Source of the DNA: Burkholderiales bacterium
GTDB lineage: Bacteria > Pseudomonadota > Gammaproteobacteria > Burkholderiales > Burkholderiaceae_C
Reading direction: 5' to 3'
Assembly: GCA_025358485.1 (NCBI GenBank)
Contig: JANYJJ010000072.1
Span: 1-41,109 of the forward strand
Length of the DNA stretch: 41,109 bases
The position numbers were made by a program, and so were the translations under genes. Below are positions 8,695 through 17,845 of this stretch, in pieces (the first letter of the stretch is position 1; every line of letters begins with the position of its first letter). The notes under the pieces are model-generated. The model ran no database searches, had not been told where the DNA came from, and saw nothing but the letters and a program-made list of their open reading frames with translations.

Positions 8695-9330
8695 GTGTTG
8701 AAAACATCCCAAAATTTGAGCCGAACCCAACGTCTAGTGGGCGCGCTGGCCGCTGGTGCGGTTTTGCTGTCCGGCTGCGCAACCAGCAGCAACTTCCCTG
8801 CTGCGCCTGTCGAAGCCGCAGCCCCTGTGGCACGCTACAAAATCGGGCCTCTGGACATCGTGCAGGTGACCGTGTGGCGCAACCCTGAACTGTCAGGTTT
8901 GATTCCTGTGCGACCGGATGGATTCATTTCGATGTCACTCATCGGTGATCTCAAAGCGGCCGGCAAAACGCCCACCGAGCTGTCGGCCGACATCAAAGTG
9001 GCGCTGGCAAAGCTGGTGATTGAGCCGCTGGTCAGCGTGGTGGTGACGAGCTTTCAAGGCATTTACGCCGATCAAATTCGCGTTGCGGGCGACGTGCTCA
9101 AGCCGCAGTCCATCGCCTATCGCCAAGACATGACGGTGCTGGACTTGCTGATCCAAGCTGGCGGCATGTTGCAAACCGCCGACGGCAATGCTGCCGTTTT
9201 GGTGCGCAGGTCTGAAGCCGGCAAAAGCTACCGTGTGCGCCTCAAAGACTTGCTCATGCGCGGCGACATCTCCGCTAACGTTTCAGTGCTTCCGGGCGAT
9301 ATCTTGATCGTGCCTCAAGCAATTTTCTGA
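8695..9330 (+). CDS. Polysaccharide export outer-membrane lipoprotein (Wza/EpsA family)
   Basis: A 211-residue lipoprotein with a basic N terminus, hydrophobic GALAAGAVLLSGC and the lipobox LSGC, so Cys is acylated and the protein is anchored to the outer membrane. The Poly_export domain follows (YKIGPLDIVQVTVWRNPELSG), then SLBB-like segments (IRVAGDVLKPQSIAYRQDMTVLDLL). It is short compared with Wza (about 380 residues) but of normal size for the exosortase-associated subfamily. The start is GTG at 8695 with GAAGAGGA upstream; a TTG at 8698 is an alternative. It works with the adjacent chain-length protein and tyrosine kinase. Confidence 0.9.
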   Translation: MLKTSQNLSRTQRLVGALAAGAVLLSGCATSSNFPAAPVEAAAPVARYKIGPLDIVQVTVWRNPELSGLIPVRPDGFISMSLIGDLKAAGKTPTELSADIKVALAKLVIEPLVSVVVTSFQGIYADQIRVAGDVLKPQSIAYRQDMTVLDLLIQAGGMLQTADGNAAVLVRRSEAGKSYRVRLKDLLMRGDISANVSVLPGDILIVPQAIF

Positions 9331-9397
9331 GCCTGACCGAAGCGATGAGCTTGACGCACAAAGGCGCGCGGATGTTTCAAATGAATGGGATTCACTG

Positions 9398-10936
9398 ATG
9401 GACAGCGGTGTCAACACATTGGTCGCCAAGGTGCGATGGATCGTCAGAGCCACAAGGCATCGGCGGTGGGTCGCGATTTCCGTGGCTTGGGCAGTTGCGA
9501 TCGCGAGTTTGATTTTGATTCTGCTTACACCCGAGCGGTTCGAGGCGTCGTCGCGCATCTACGTTGACACGCAAACCGTGCTCAAGCCGTTGATGGTGGG
9601 CCTCGCTTACCAGCCGGACATTGACCAACAAGTTCGCATGCTGGCAAAGACGCTGATCTCGCGGCCCAACGTCGAGCGCTTGGTCGACAAGCCAGAGTTG
9701 GGTTTGAAATTCAAAGACCCCAAAGAACGCGAAGAAACCATCACCGCCTTGATCAGCCAAATTCGTGTGGTGGCTGCCGAGCGCGGCAACTTGTATTCGA
9801 TCGCCTACCGCGACTCTGACCCCGAATTGGCGCGCAAGCTGGTTGAAAACATGGTGGGTATGTTTGTCAGCTCCGGTGCCGACGGCAAGAAACGAGACTC
9901 GGTGGACGCGGGTCAGTTCATTGCCGATCAAATCAAAACCAACGAAGCCAAGCTGATCGAAGCCGAAGGCCGTTTGAAGGAATTCAAGGTTCGCAACTTT
10001 GGCGTCTCGGGCGTTTCCAACCAAGACTACTTTGCCCGCATGTCGCTGCTTTCCGATGAAGTCACCAAGCTGCGCAGCGACCTGCAGGCGGCTGAACAAT
10101 CACGCGCTTCTTACCGCCGTGAGCTGTCGGGCGAAGACCCCAACCTGCCGCCGATGCCAGTGCCCGGCGTGCCCAACGCCGTTTCAGTGGTCGACACAGA
10201 CTCGCAGCGCAAGTTGGTAGATGAGCTGTCGCGCCGTTACACCAGCGACCACCCCGATTTGATCGCGGCACGCCGTCAGCTGGTGCAGTTGGACGCACAA
10301 AAACGCGAAGAAGCGGCATCGCGTCCGAAAGGTTCTGCGGCCACCAGCCCGATCTATCAGAGCATCCGGATCTCGCTTGCCGAGCGTGAGGCGCAAGTGG
10401 CTTCCCTGCGCTCGCAACTGTCGATGCAAACCGCGCGATTGGAGCAAACGCGCGCACTGGCAGGGCGTGTTCCGCAGGTCGAAGCCGAGCTGGCTCAGCT
10501 TAACCGCGACTACGACGTGATCCGTAAAAACTACGATCAATTGATTGCTCGTCGCGAGTCGGCGTCGCTGGGCGTGAAGCTGGACGAGTCGTCGCAATTG
10601 GCCGACTTTCGTTTGATTGATCCACCGCGCGTATCGCCCAATGCGGTTTTCCCGCGCCACCTGCACATGGGTTTGCTGGCGCTGCTGCTGTCGGCCTTGG
10701 CCGGCGTGGGCGCCGCATTGATGCTCGATTTGCTTCGACCCACCGTGGATGACACCAAGTTGTTAGAGCAACTGTCGGGACGTCCTTCATTGGGCACGGT
10801 GTCGCTATCACAAACCACCGAAGGCTTGCGATTGAGCCGTCAAGACATGATTCGGTTTGGCGGTGTTGCGGCGCTGTTGGTCGTGTTTCAACTTGCTTGG
10901 TTGGCGTGGATTGCCAGTCGCAGTTTTTTCCGCTGA
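9398..10936 (+). CDS. Polysaccharide chain-length determinant (Wzz/EpsF-type co-polymerase)
   Basis: A 512-residue polysaccharide co-polymerase that controls chain length and links polymerisation to export. A first transmembrane helix lies at about residues 27-46 (VAWAVAIASLILILLTP) and is followed by the Wzz signature region with RFEASSRIYVDTQTVLKP. A long coiled-coil periplasmic part contains the regularly spaced Leu/Arg/Glu pattern around residues 180-400. A proline-containing segment DPPRVSPNAVFPRHLHMG precedes a second helix near residues 423-445, and a third hydrophobic segment ends the protein. Size and architecture fit the PEP-CTERM-locus subfamily. The kinase domain is a separate downstream protein. 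Confidence 0.88.
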   Translation: MDSGVNTLVAKVRWIVRATRHRRWVAISVAWAVAIASLILILLTPERFEASSRIYVDTQTVLKPLMVGLAYQPDIDQQVRMLAKTLISRPNVERLVDKPELGLKFKDPKEREETITALISQIRVVAAERGNLYSIAYRDSDPELARKLVENMVGMFVSSGADGKKRDSVDAGQFIADQIKTNEAKLIEAEGRLKEFKVRNFGVSGVSNQDYFARMSLLSDEVTKLRSDLQAAEQSRASYRRELSGEDPNLPPMPVPGVPNAVSVVDTDSQRKLVDELSRRYTSDHPDLIAARRQLVQLDAQKREEAASRPKGSAATSPIYQSIRISLAEREAQVASLRSQLSMQTARLEQTRALAGRVPQVEAELAQLNRDYDVIRKNYDQLIARRESASLGVKLDESSQLADFRLIDPPRVSPNAVFPRHLHMGLLALLLSALAGVGAALMLDLLRPTVDDTKLLEQLSGRPSLGTVSLSQTTEGLRLSRQDMIRFGGVAALLVVFQLAWLAWIASRSFFR

Positions 10937-10946
10937 AGGACTCTCG

Positions 10947-12464
10947 ATGAGCATGATTGAGCAAGCCAGTAAACGCTTGGAGCAACTCGGCCAAGCCGGC
11001 TTCACCGTGCCGACCTCGGTTTCGCGTTTGAGCGTGTTGGACGACGCTGATGCGCAAACCGCGCGCCGCCGCGCCGTGGTGCCCGCACGAAGCTTGAGCG
11101 ACGCTGCCAAGGCCGAAGCGGGCTTGGGGGCAGGGGACGCGCCAGCCCACTTTTCTCCGGCGCTTACGCCAACTTTTGCAAGGTCCGCCGCTGTAGGTGC
11201 ACCGCATCTGGTGCCCCAGGTCGAGCCGGTTGCCGCGCCAGTCGCCGAACCGTCGCCTGTGAGTGTGCACGCCAAACCGACTCCCGCAGCTCCGGTTGCG
11301 GCAGTTGCTGCGCTTGTCGATCCCGCGCTGGCAGAACTTGCTTCCTCCAGCGATTCGGCAGCATTTTTCGCGCCATTTGTGGCTGTCCAGAAAGCAATGC
11401 CAGTTGACGCCCGGTCTGTGCCGGTCGCTAAAGCGGAGCTTTTATGTTTTGATGTGACGCCAGTCGCAGGAGGGGTTGAAGCGCCTGTCGCCACGACAGC
11501 TGGGGTGATGGCGCCGGCCGCAGCGGTTTCGGCGGTGGCGGCAGTGGTTGTCCCGTCCACTGCATCGGTTGTCGGACTGGTGACTGCGCAGTTCGGTTCA
11601 CAAGCTGTCGCGCAACCGACCGCACTCGCCACATCAGCCACATCAGCCGCAACGGCCACGCCTGTGCGCGTCGCTCCACCTCAAGCTCCTGCCCTCAGCG
11701 TGGTGGCGGATGCATCGTTGGCTCATCGTGATGAGCCCAGCACGCGGGTCAGCTTTGACTTAGAGCGGCTGCGCGGCGTGGGTTACTTGGTGCCAGATCA
11801 AGTTCGCTCTGAAATGGCCGAACAGTTTCGACACCTGAAACGCCCGCTGCTGAAGAATGCGCGCGCTAAAACTGGCCCTGCGGGTCTGTGCAGCTCGCAC
11901 ATCATGATCACCAGCGCGTTGCCCGGCGAAGGCAAAACGTTTTCGTCCATCAACTTGGCCATGAGCATGGCCATGGAAGTCGACACCGCCGTGTTGTTGA
12001 TCGATGCCGACGTCGTGCGTCCCAGCGTTTTCAACCGCTTGGGCATCAACATCAAACCGCCCGGCCTGCTGGACTTGCTGACGCGCGACGACCTGCCTTT
12101 GCATGAAGCCTTGGTCTCCACCAACGTGCCCAAGCTCACGCTGATGGCGTCCGGCGAGCGCAACCAGCGCTCTACCGAACTTCTGGCCAGCACGGCCATG
12201 GACAAGCTGCTGGCTCGCTTGGCGGTGGAGTATCCCGACCACGTGGTGATCTTCGACGCGCCGCCGCTGTTGCTGACCAACGAATCACCCGTGCTGGCCA
12301 CCAAAGTGGGCCAAGTTGTGGTGGTGGTGGAAGCACTCAAAACACGCCGCACAGTCATCCAGCAGGCATTTGCCGCGCTCAAGAACTGCCCGGTGGTTCA
12401 CTCGGTGCTGAATAAGTGCGACGAAGCGACCGAAGGTCGGCGCTACGGTTATTACTACGGTTAA
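10947..12464 (+). CDS. BY-type tyrosine autokinase of the EPS locus (EpsG type)
   Basis: A 505-residue cytoplasmic kinase thought to phosphorylate itself and gate the co-polymerase. The start at 10947 has GAAGGA upstream and gives MSMIEQASKRLEQL. The ATPase core lies in the last 230 residues: Walker A with ALPGEGKT near residue 325, Walker A' LLIDADVVRP, and Walker B VVIFDAPPLL. The C terminus ends RRYGYYYG, a tyrosine cluster used for autophosphorylation. Between about residues 45 and 265 there is a very long Ala/Val/Pro-rich, low-complexity linker, much longer than in typical relatives. It lies 10 bases after the chain-length gene and 8 bases before the ATPase gene, so all are in one operon. 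Confidence 0.88.
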   Translation: MSMIEQASKRLEQLGQAGFTVPTSVSRLSVLDDADAQTARRRAVVPARSLSDAAKAEAGLGAGDAPAHFSPALTPTFARSAAVGAPHLVPQVEPVAAPVAEPSPVSVHAKPTPAAPVAAVAALVDPALAELASSSDSAAFFAPFVAVQKAMPVDARSVPVAKAELLCFDVTPVAGGVEAPVATTAGVMAPAAAVSAVAAVVVPSTASVVGLVTAQFGSQAVAQPTALATSATSAATATPVRVAPPQAPALSVVADASLAHRDEPSTRVSFDLERLRGVGYLVPDQVRSEMAEQFRHLKRPLLKNARAKTGPAGLCSSHIMITSALPGEGKTFSSINLAMSMAMEVDTAVLLIDADVVRPSVFNRLGINIKPPGLLDLLTRDDLPLHEALVSTNVPKLTLMASGERNQRSTELLASTAMDKLLARLAVEYPDHVVIFDAPPLLLTNESPVLATKVGQVVVVVEALKTRRTVIQQAFAALKNCPVVHSVLNKCDEATEGRRYGYYYG

Positions 12465-12472
12465 GCACAACG

Positions 12473-13315
12473 ATGTTTGAGTCCCACTTTGGCCTGAGCG
12501 CCTCGCCGTTTCAACTGAGCCCAGATACGCGCTTTTTCTTCGAGAGCATCGGTCACAAAAACGCGTTGGCGTATTTGCGCTTTGGTGTCTATCAACAAGA
12601 GGGTTTCATCGTCGTGACCGGCGACATTGGTGCGGGCAAAACCACTTTGGTTCGCACCCTGATCGACGAGCTGAACGCCGATGAAGTGGTGGCCGCTCAG
12701 GTGCTCAACACCCAGCTCAACGATGCTGAATTGCTGTCCAGCATCTGCAACGCTTTTGGTGTGCCCTCACCGGGGCAATCGAAGGCTCAGCTGTTGGGTT
12801 CGTTGGAAGCTTTTTTCACTGCGGTGGCTGCCAGCGGCAGGCGCTCTTTGCTCATCATCGATGAGGCGCAGAACCTCGGACACCGCGAAGTCGAAGAGCT
12901 GCGCATGCTGTCGAATTTTCAAATCGGCAACCGTGCTTTGCTTCAAAGCTTTTTGGTGGGACAGCCCGAGCTGCGTCGCATGGTGGCCGCGCCCGACATG
13001 GAGCAGCTGCGCCAACGCATCATGGCGTCTTGCCACCTGGGGCCTTTGGATGCGACCGAGATCCGCGCCTACATTGAACACCGCTTGAACTTGGTTGATT
13101 GGGACGGAACGCCCATCTTTGTGCGCGCTGCGATTGAGGAGATTTTTCTTCACACCGGCGGCGTGCCGCGACGCATCAACCTGCTGTGCGGCCGCTTGAT
13201 GCATGCCGCAGCGCTGGCGAACAAGATCACTGTGGATGCAAACGCAGTGCGCGTGGGTGCCGCTGATTTGCGCCAGGAAATGAGCTACGAACCCAACTCG
13301 GCAATTCGGGCCTGA
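12473..13315 (+). CDS. ExeA/GspA-like AAA ATPase (exosortase-locus secretion ATPase)
   Basis: A 280-residue AAA+ ATPase starting MFESHFGLSASPFQLSPDTR, the typical start of ExeA-like and PEP-CTERM-locus ATPases. Walker A is GDIGAGKTTLV (near residues 49-59) and Walker B is LLIIDEAQNL (near 127-136). A sensor/arginine region and the winged C-terminal part GGVPRRINLLCGRLMHAA follow. Its substrate is not known; in exosortase-type EPS loci it accompanies the tyrosine kinase. The start at 12473 lies 8 bases after the kinase stop. The operon on this strand ends here, facing the convergent ligase gene 45 bases away. Confidence 0.87.
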   Translation: MFESHFGLSASPFQLSPDTRFFFESIGHKNALAYLRFGVYQQEGFIVVTGDIGAGKTTLVRTLIDELNADEVVAAQVLNTQLNDAELLSSICNAFGVPSPGQSKAQLLGSLEAFFTAVAASGRRSLLIIDEAQNLGHREVEELRMLSNFQIGNRALLQSFLVGQPELRRMVAAPDMEQLRQRIMASCHLGPLDATEIRAYIEHRLNLVDWDGTPIFVRAAIEEIFLHTGGVPRRINLLCGRLMHAAALANKITVDANAVRVGAADLRQEMSYEPNSAIRA

Positions 13316-13360
13316 CTTGCGAATCGGCGCGCTGGCGTCGTTGGAAACGCCTTGAAAACC

Positions 13361-14752
13361 TCAAGCGCTCGGCAGGCAGGCTGCTTCGTCTGGCAAGCCC
13401 GACACATGTGAAATCGTGGCGCGGCGCTTGCCCGCGGGTGTCAACGGGATGTTGTCCACAAAGCTCAAGCTGATGCGCATGTGCTCACCCAAAGCCTGAC
13501 GCATCAGCGTCATCAAATGCGCTTCGCTGTAGGGCGTCGCGTCCAGCGAATGGCCTGACTCTCGCACCACCTTCACCTCCAAATGGTCGAGGTCATGCTG
13601 CACCACTTGGTACTGCTGAACGAAGGCAAAGTCTTTCAGCAGGTGCGGAAAAAACTCGCCCGGCAAGATGCGGCCGTCGCGCGTGCGAATCAAATCCAAA
13701 GTGCGCCCATGCACCGCTGAGAACAGCGGCAAGTGGCGACCACAAGGGCAAGCCACGTCGGAAAACGTGGCTGCATCGCCGATGCGGTAGCGCACGAACG
13801 GCATGCCGAAATTGCTCAAGTCGGTGATGAGGACATGACCCGGGCGACCGCTGATGCTGTGGCCTTCGTCGTCGACCGTCTCCACCACCATGTGGTCAGT
13901 GCTCACGTGCAGCCCCGTTTTTTCGGCGCACTCGGCCCCGATCAAACCGACTTCGCGTGAACCGTAGGTGTTGAAAGCAGGCGCGTTGAACGCGCGCTCG
14001 ATGAGATCGCGCTGCGCTTCGTTCAACGCTTCCGCGCCGGTGATCACCGCCGTGGGCTTGTGGACTTTGGCACCCGTGCGGATGATCCATTCGGCAAGCA
14101 CCACCAAGGGAGCCACGTAGCCCACCAGGGTCTTGGGTTGGAACTCGTTGATGGCCTGGATGTAGTCGGCGGCGTTGTCGGTGCGCAGGTCGAACGAGTT
14201 GACCATGCGGCGGTTGTAGAAGCGGTGAAACAGCGCTTCACGCTTTATGGTTTTTTCGCTGGCTCCCAAAGGCACGCCCCAAACGTAGAGCGTGCGGCGG
14301 CCCAAGTCGGCCTCGGCCCAACGGTAGCCGCGCCACATCAACGCGGTGCGCGCAGCGTAGCTGTCCATGGTGTATTCAAGCCTGAAGGGCACGCCGGTGG
14401 AGCCGCCGGTGGTCTTGCTCAAGGTGCGCCCGCGCCACGATGTGCTGACCATGCCTGCGTAGTTGGCCTTGACGATGTCTTTGGTCAGCACCGGGTAGCG
14501 CGTCAGTTCCGACACATGGCTCAGCGGGCTGCGCGGCGCGCCGTGGTCGCCCCAAAACTGATGCAAGAAGGGCACCTCACGCCAAGCGTGATCCAGCAAG
14601 GCATTCAGCTTGCGCAACTGCAACGCGGCAAGGTCGTTGGCGCTAAGCCACTGGCTGCGTTCCAAGTCACGCAAGTGGCGCACCGTGCCCCGCTTTTTCA
14701 CGGTGGTTTCATAAAACGGAAACAGCAGGTGCTTGAAGAGGTGTTCGTACAT
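13361..14752 (-). CDS. PaaK/CapK-like adenylate-forming ligase family protein
   Basis: A 463-residue member of the phenylacetate-CoA ligase-like family that is often found in capsule and EPS loci (CapK). Visible motifs are the phosphate-loop segment TTGGSTGVPFRLEYT, the A5-like NTYGSREVGLIGAECAE, and VRYRIGDAATFSDVACPCGR with closely spaced cysteines. Known relatives activate a carboxylic acid as an adenylate; in EPS loci the substrate is unknown, perhaps an acyl group or uronic acid for polymer decoration (inference). ATG at 14752 is chosen over the preceding TTG. It is co-directional with the heparinase-like gene upstream, 63 bases apart, and convergent with the ATPase gene. Confidence 0.8.
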   Translation of the reverse strand: MYEHLFKHLLFPFYETTVKKRGTVRHLRDLERSQWLSANDLAALQLRKLNALLDHAWREVPFLHQFWGDHGAPRSPLSHVSELTRYPVLTKDIVKANYAGMVSTSWRGRTLSKTTGGSTGVPFRLEYTMDSYAARTALMWRGYRWAEADLGRRTLYVWGVPLGASEKTIKREALFHRFYNRRMVNSFDLRTDNAADYIQAINEFQPKTLVGYVAPLVVLAEWIIRTGAKVHKPTAVITGAEALNEAQRDLIERAFNAPAFNTYGSREVGLIGAECAEKTGLHVSTDHMVVETVDDEGHSISGRPGHVLITDLSNFGMPFVRYRIGDAATFSDVACPCGRHLPLFSAVHGRTLDLIRTRDGRILPGEFFPHLLKDFAFVQQYQVVQHDLDHLEVKVVRESGHSLDATPYSEAHLMTLMRQALGEHMRISLSFVDNIPLTPAGKRRATISHVSGLPDEAACLPSA

Positions 14753-14815
14753 CAACTGAAGTTCAATGCTTTCGTTTGGGAGCTCAGTTTGGGAGCCCGA
14801 TTTGCGAGCCCAATA

Positions 14816-16924
14816 TCAACGCGCGTACAGCGCGGGCACCTGCACAGTATTCGGCAAATTGGCGTTGAACATGACTGTCTTGTCGCCCTCCAAGCCGTTG
14901 CCAATCAGACTGAGTGAGGCACCCGGCACGTCCAAACCAAATCGCACCACCGCCTCGCGGCCATCGGCCAGCCTCACGCGTGCGCCGATTTGGCCTGGCG
15001 CGTCCACGCGGGCCGCCGATGCCACCGAACCGCCTGTGCCAATCACATGCAAAAACGGCTCGCCCGAAGCGTTCTTATCGGTCGCATCAATGCGCCAGCC
15101 ACCTTGAATCGCGCCACCCAAGCTTCGCCACGGAATCACCTCAGAGACGATGCCCGGCGGCGACAGGCGGTCGATGTCTAGCCGCTTGGCGGCATCACCA
15201 GATCGCAAGTGATCTCCCACCGTGACGGGCGGTGTGGCGGAAGGCGGCAGGTTCAAAGTCCAGATGCGCCGCGCACCGGGGGCTGCGGCGCTGCGGTCCA
15301 GCACCACAAACGTGTCGGGCTTGATGAACAAAAACTCGCGCTCGGCTTTTTGAACCACCACGCGGCCGTCGTAGGCCCCAGTGATGCGCGCAGATGCATA
15401 AGTGAACAGCGCGTTGTCTGTGAGTGCGGTGAGCTTGCAGCCGTCACCGTTCCTCTGCTTGACGGGCACCCCCGCCATCTCGAAACGCAGCAGGTTGTGC
15501 ATTTCTTCGCCTTGCTCGATGCCCGAGCTTGACTGCATGTTGGCGTCGTTCAGCAGCCAACCGCCTCGGTGCAGCACAAAGCTGCCTTGATCGCGGTGTG
15601 CGTGGCTTTCGGTTAACGGGCCGCAAATAAAGTTGGCATAAGTGGCGGTTGGTTTCCAAGCCGATCGCATCATCAACTGGCCGGTTCCCGCACCCCAATA
15701 GGTGGTGGACAGGTCGCTCAACGGCTGTGCTTGCACGTGCGAATCACCGTACAAAAAGTCGATGTAGGCATTGAAGCCTTGCTTCATCACCGGCACCGAC
15801 GAGCTTGCCAAAAAGGTCTTGGCCATGCCCGACATGCGCTCTTTGGGGAACAGCGCCATCAGCTCCAGCAGGTAGTCGCGGTGGTAGTCAAACAGCGCGG
15901 CCGACGAGTCGCGTGCGTGGTCGCCGGTGGGAGCCAAGCGGTCGAGCGTGGGCACGGTGCTGTGCATCATGTGCGCCATCGACGCCAGCGTGTGCGGCGC
16001 GCGTTCGGCGAGGCGCTCACCGGTGGAGCGCTCCCACCAGTCGAGCATTTGGAACAAGCCGCGCATGGCCGTCCCGTAGCCCGTGCCCTCGCGCGAACCG
16101 CCGCCTTCGAGGTCGCGCTTGAAGGTGGGGAAAAGCTGCTTCTCCAACTTGGCAATGCGAAAGGTGTCGAGCCAGGTTTGCGCTTGGTCGTTTTCACCCA
16201 AACTGGCCAAGCCCAGCAGCATGGTGGCGCGCAAGAACGAGTAGTAGTAATTGTTCGATGGGTTGTCCACCGACCAGCCTGTCCACGGATAGGTTTTGGC
16301 ACCCCAGCTTGCGCTGCGGTGGTTCCAAATGTTCTTCACGCTGTTGTTGGAGTAAGTCAACCAGCGCGAGCGCTGTGCGGGAGTGAGGCGGTCGTAGCAC
16401 CAGTCGTAGACCAGCGCGACGTTGCCGACCACGCGGCCCACTTCCAAGTAGCTGTCGCCTGACACCACGGCGCGCATGTCTTGGGCAATCAGCATTTCTT
16501 CTGCCGCCACCGACGCGTCGGTCGCCTGTATTGCGTAAGCCGCGTACAGCGGCTCACCCGTCAAGCGGAACATCAGCGCGGCATACCAAGGCTCAAAGCC
16601 GTAGACGTCGGCGCCGGTCATTTGCGCCGTCACCACATCGCGAAAGCGCCGGGCTGCCGCTTCGTTGCCCTCAAGCTGGGTTTTCAAGCGCGCCAAACCG
16701 GGGTCGTCTGCACGCAGGATGCGCGGGTGCGTTGGCGAGACGCGGTAGTTCACCAGGCGGGCGTCCACCGGCGTGAGTTTGGAGACCAGCTCGGCGCCCA
16801 CCGCAGGCACCGCACCCCCAAAGCGCCACGCCAGCCCGGCTGCGACCAGCACGGTGGCAATCAATGCGGCCCGGCGGCCCAGTCTGGATCGAGGTGGGCG
16901 AACGGCGGGTGCTGGGGATTTCAT
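14816..16924 (-). CDS. Heparinase II/III-like exported protein
   Basis: A 702-residue protein. The start at 16924 gives MKSPAPAVRPPRSRLGRRAA followed by a hydrophobic ALIATVLVAAGLAW segment, so it is either exported or anchored by its N terminus; an upstream ATG at 16954 adds ten residues. The middle part is an alpha/alpha toroid with aromatic-rich NNYYYSFLRATMLLGLA, and the C-terminal heparinase II/III domain shows LTESHAHRDQGSFVLHRGGW, which contains the conserved His/Asp region. Family members are polysaccharide lyases that cleave uronic-acid-containing chains; some EPS-locus members may act in polymer trimming or release. The presence of such a gene hints that the polymer contains uronic acid (inference). 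Confidence 0.82.
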   Translation of the reverse strand: MKSPAPAVRPPRSRLGRRAALIATVLVAAGLAWRFGGAVPAVGAELVSKLTPVDARLVNYRVSPTHPRILRADDPGLARLKTQLEGNEAAARRFRDVVTAQMTGADVYGFEPWYAALMFRLTGEPLYAAYAIQATDASVAAEEMLIAQDMRAVVSGDSYLEVGRVVGNVALVYDWCYDRLTPAQRSRWLTYSNNSVKNIWNHRSASWGAKTYPWTGWSVDNPSNNYYYSFLRATMLLGLASLGENDQAQTWLDTFRIAKLEKQLFPTFKRDLEGGGSREGTGYGTAMRGLFQMLDWWERSTGERLAERAPHTLASMAHMMHSTVPTLDRLAPTGDHARDSSAALFDYHRDYLLELMALFPKERMSGMAKTFLASSSVPVMKQGFNAYIDFLYGDSHVQAQPLSDLSTTYWGAGTGQLMMRSAWKPTATYANFICGPLTESHAHRDQGSFVLHRGGWLLNDANMQSSSGIEQGEEMHNLLRFEMAGVPVKQRNGDGCKLTALTDNALFTYASARITGAYDGRVVVQKAEREFLFIKPDTFVVLDRSAAAPGARRIWTLNLPPSATPPVTVGDHLRSGDAAKRLDIDRLSPPGIVSEVIPWRSLGGAIQGGWRIDATDKNASGEPFLHVIGTGGSVASAARVDAPGQIGARVRLADGREAVVRFGLDVPGASLSLIGNGLEGDKTVMFNANLPNTVQVPALYAR

Positions 16925-17155
16925 GACGTGATGATTCCGACAGGGCGTGGACATTGCGGCGACGTGCGCGCCACGCGGGGTTGGCTTCTCATGGAGTGAT
17001 GTTCAGTTTGTGGCTGCCAGCGCCGATATCATCCAGCGCGGCACGCTCTAAAGCACCAGCGGACACGGCATTCTCGACTGCCGTCGCACCCTCATCGTTG
17101 ACCGTTTTGCCTCTTTCATGTGGGCAGCGCGAGCACTACACCACAGGAATTCTCT

Positions 17156-17845
17156 TTGAACGCAGGCAGCTTGCCGCTCGCGCGTGATGTTTTCGTTGGC
17201 AGCCACTCGAAAGTTTGGCGCGGGTTGGCCGCGCGCTTGCAGGGCGGCGACATTGCTGCTGTCGCCATCGGCCACCGCGATGTGGCGGCCTTTGCATTTG
17301 TGCCGCGTGATCGGGTGTGGGTGCTGTCGTATTCACGCCGGGTCGAAGAAAACGCTGCGCTGATCGCGCGCTTGAACGCTGCGGGCGTCGAGCAAATTGT
17401 TTACTTGTCTTCCTCGTCGGTCATCGTCGGTCAGCGCACGCGCTGCTATGAATACCCGCGTGTCAAACAACTCGCGGAACAAGCGGTGTTGGCCATGCCG
17501 CACGGCAGGGTGTTGACCGTGGGTTTGGTCTACAACCAGCCTGACGAGCTGCCGCGCGGAGCGAATGTGGCCACCTCCTTGGACGAGCTGGCGGCCTTCA
17601 TGCGCAGCCCGAGCTGGCCTGACGCGCAAGGTCGCGCGAAGCATTTGTTTCGCACCGTCACCCGGCCCTTCAGCGGTGCGCTGGAGCGCGTGGCGCATCG
17701 AGCCTACGGCTTGTTGATGTCAGCCAGCGGCAGCTTTCCTTGCCTGCTGCGCCCCTTGGATGTGCTGCTGCGCGCTGTGGGTGCGCGTTGGTACGGCTAT
17801 GTTTACTTGAGCAACAGCCTGTGGATCGCCCATGGATTTCGATGA
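17156..17845 (+). CDS. Short SDR-like (NAD-dependent epimerase-like) protein
   Basis: A 229-residue protein. I prefer the TTG at 17156 because AGGA lies seven bases upstream; a GTG at 17120 without a ribosome site would add 12 residues. It resembles an extended SDR: a first strand VFVGSHSK, a YLSSSSVIVG segment with the serines expected before the active site, and YPRVK, which fits the Y-x3-K catalytic motif. The glycine-rich NAD-binding loop is degenerate (no G-x2-G-x2-G), and the chain is shorter than usual epimerases (about 300-330). It may bind another ligand or act with the GMC-like protein whose start it overlaps by 14 bases. Confidence 0.6.
   Translation: MNAGSLPLARDVFVGSHSKVWRGLAARLQGGDIAAVAIGHRDVAAFAFVPRDRVWVLSYSRRVEENAALIARLNAAGVEQIVYLSSSSVIVGQRTRCYEYPRVKQLAEQAVLAMPHGRVLTVGLVYNQPDELPRGANVATSLDELAAFMRSPSWPDAQGRAKHLFRTVTRPFSGALERVAHRAYGLLMSASGSFPCLLRPLDVLLRAVGARWYGYVYLSNSLWIAHGFR

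Noticed and set aside
14060-14917. Long open frame on the plus strand opposite the ligase gene
   Set aside because: It is the antisense shadow of the ligase and heparinase genes; the minus-strand proteins have clear family motifs.
17097-17122. Promoter with TTGACC as -35 before the SDR-like gene
   Set aside because: No acceptable -10 hexamer follows at 16-18 bp.
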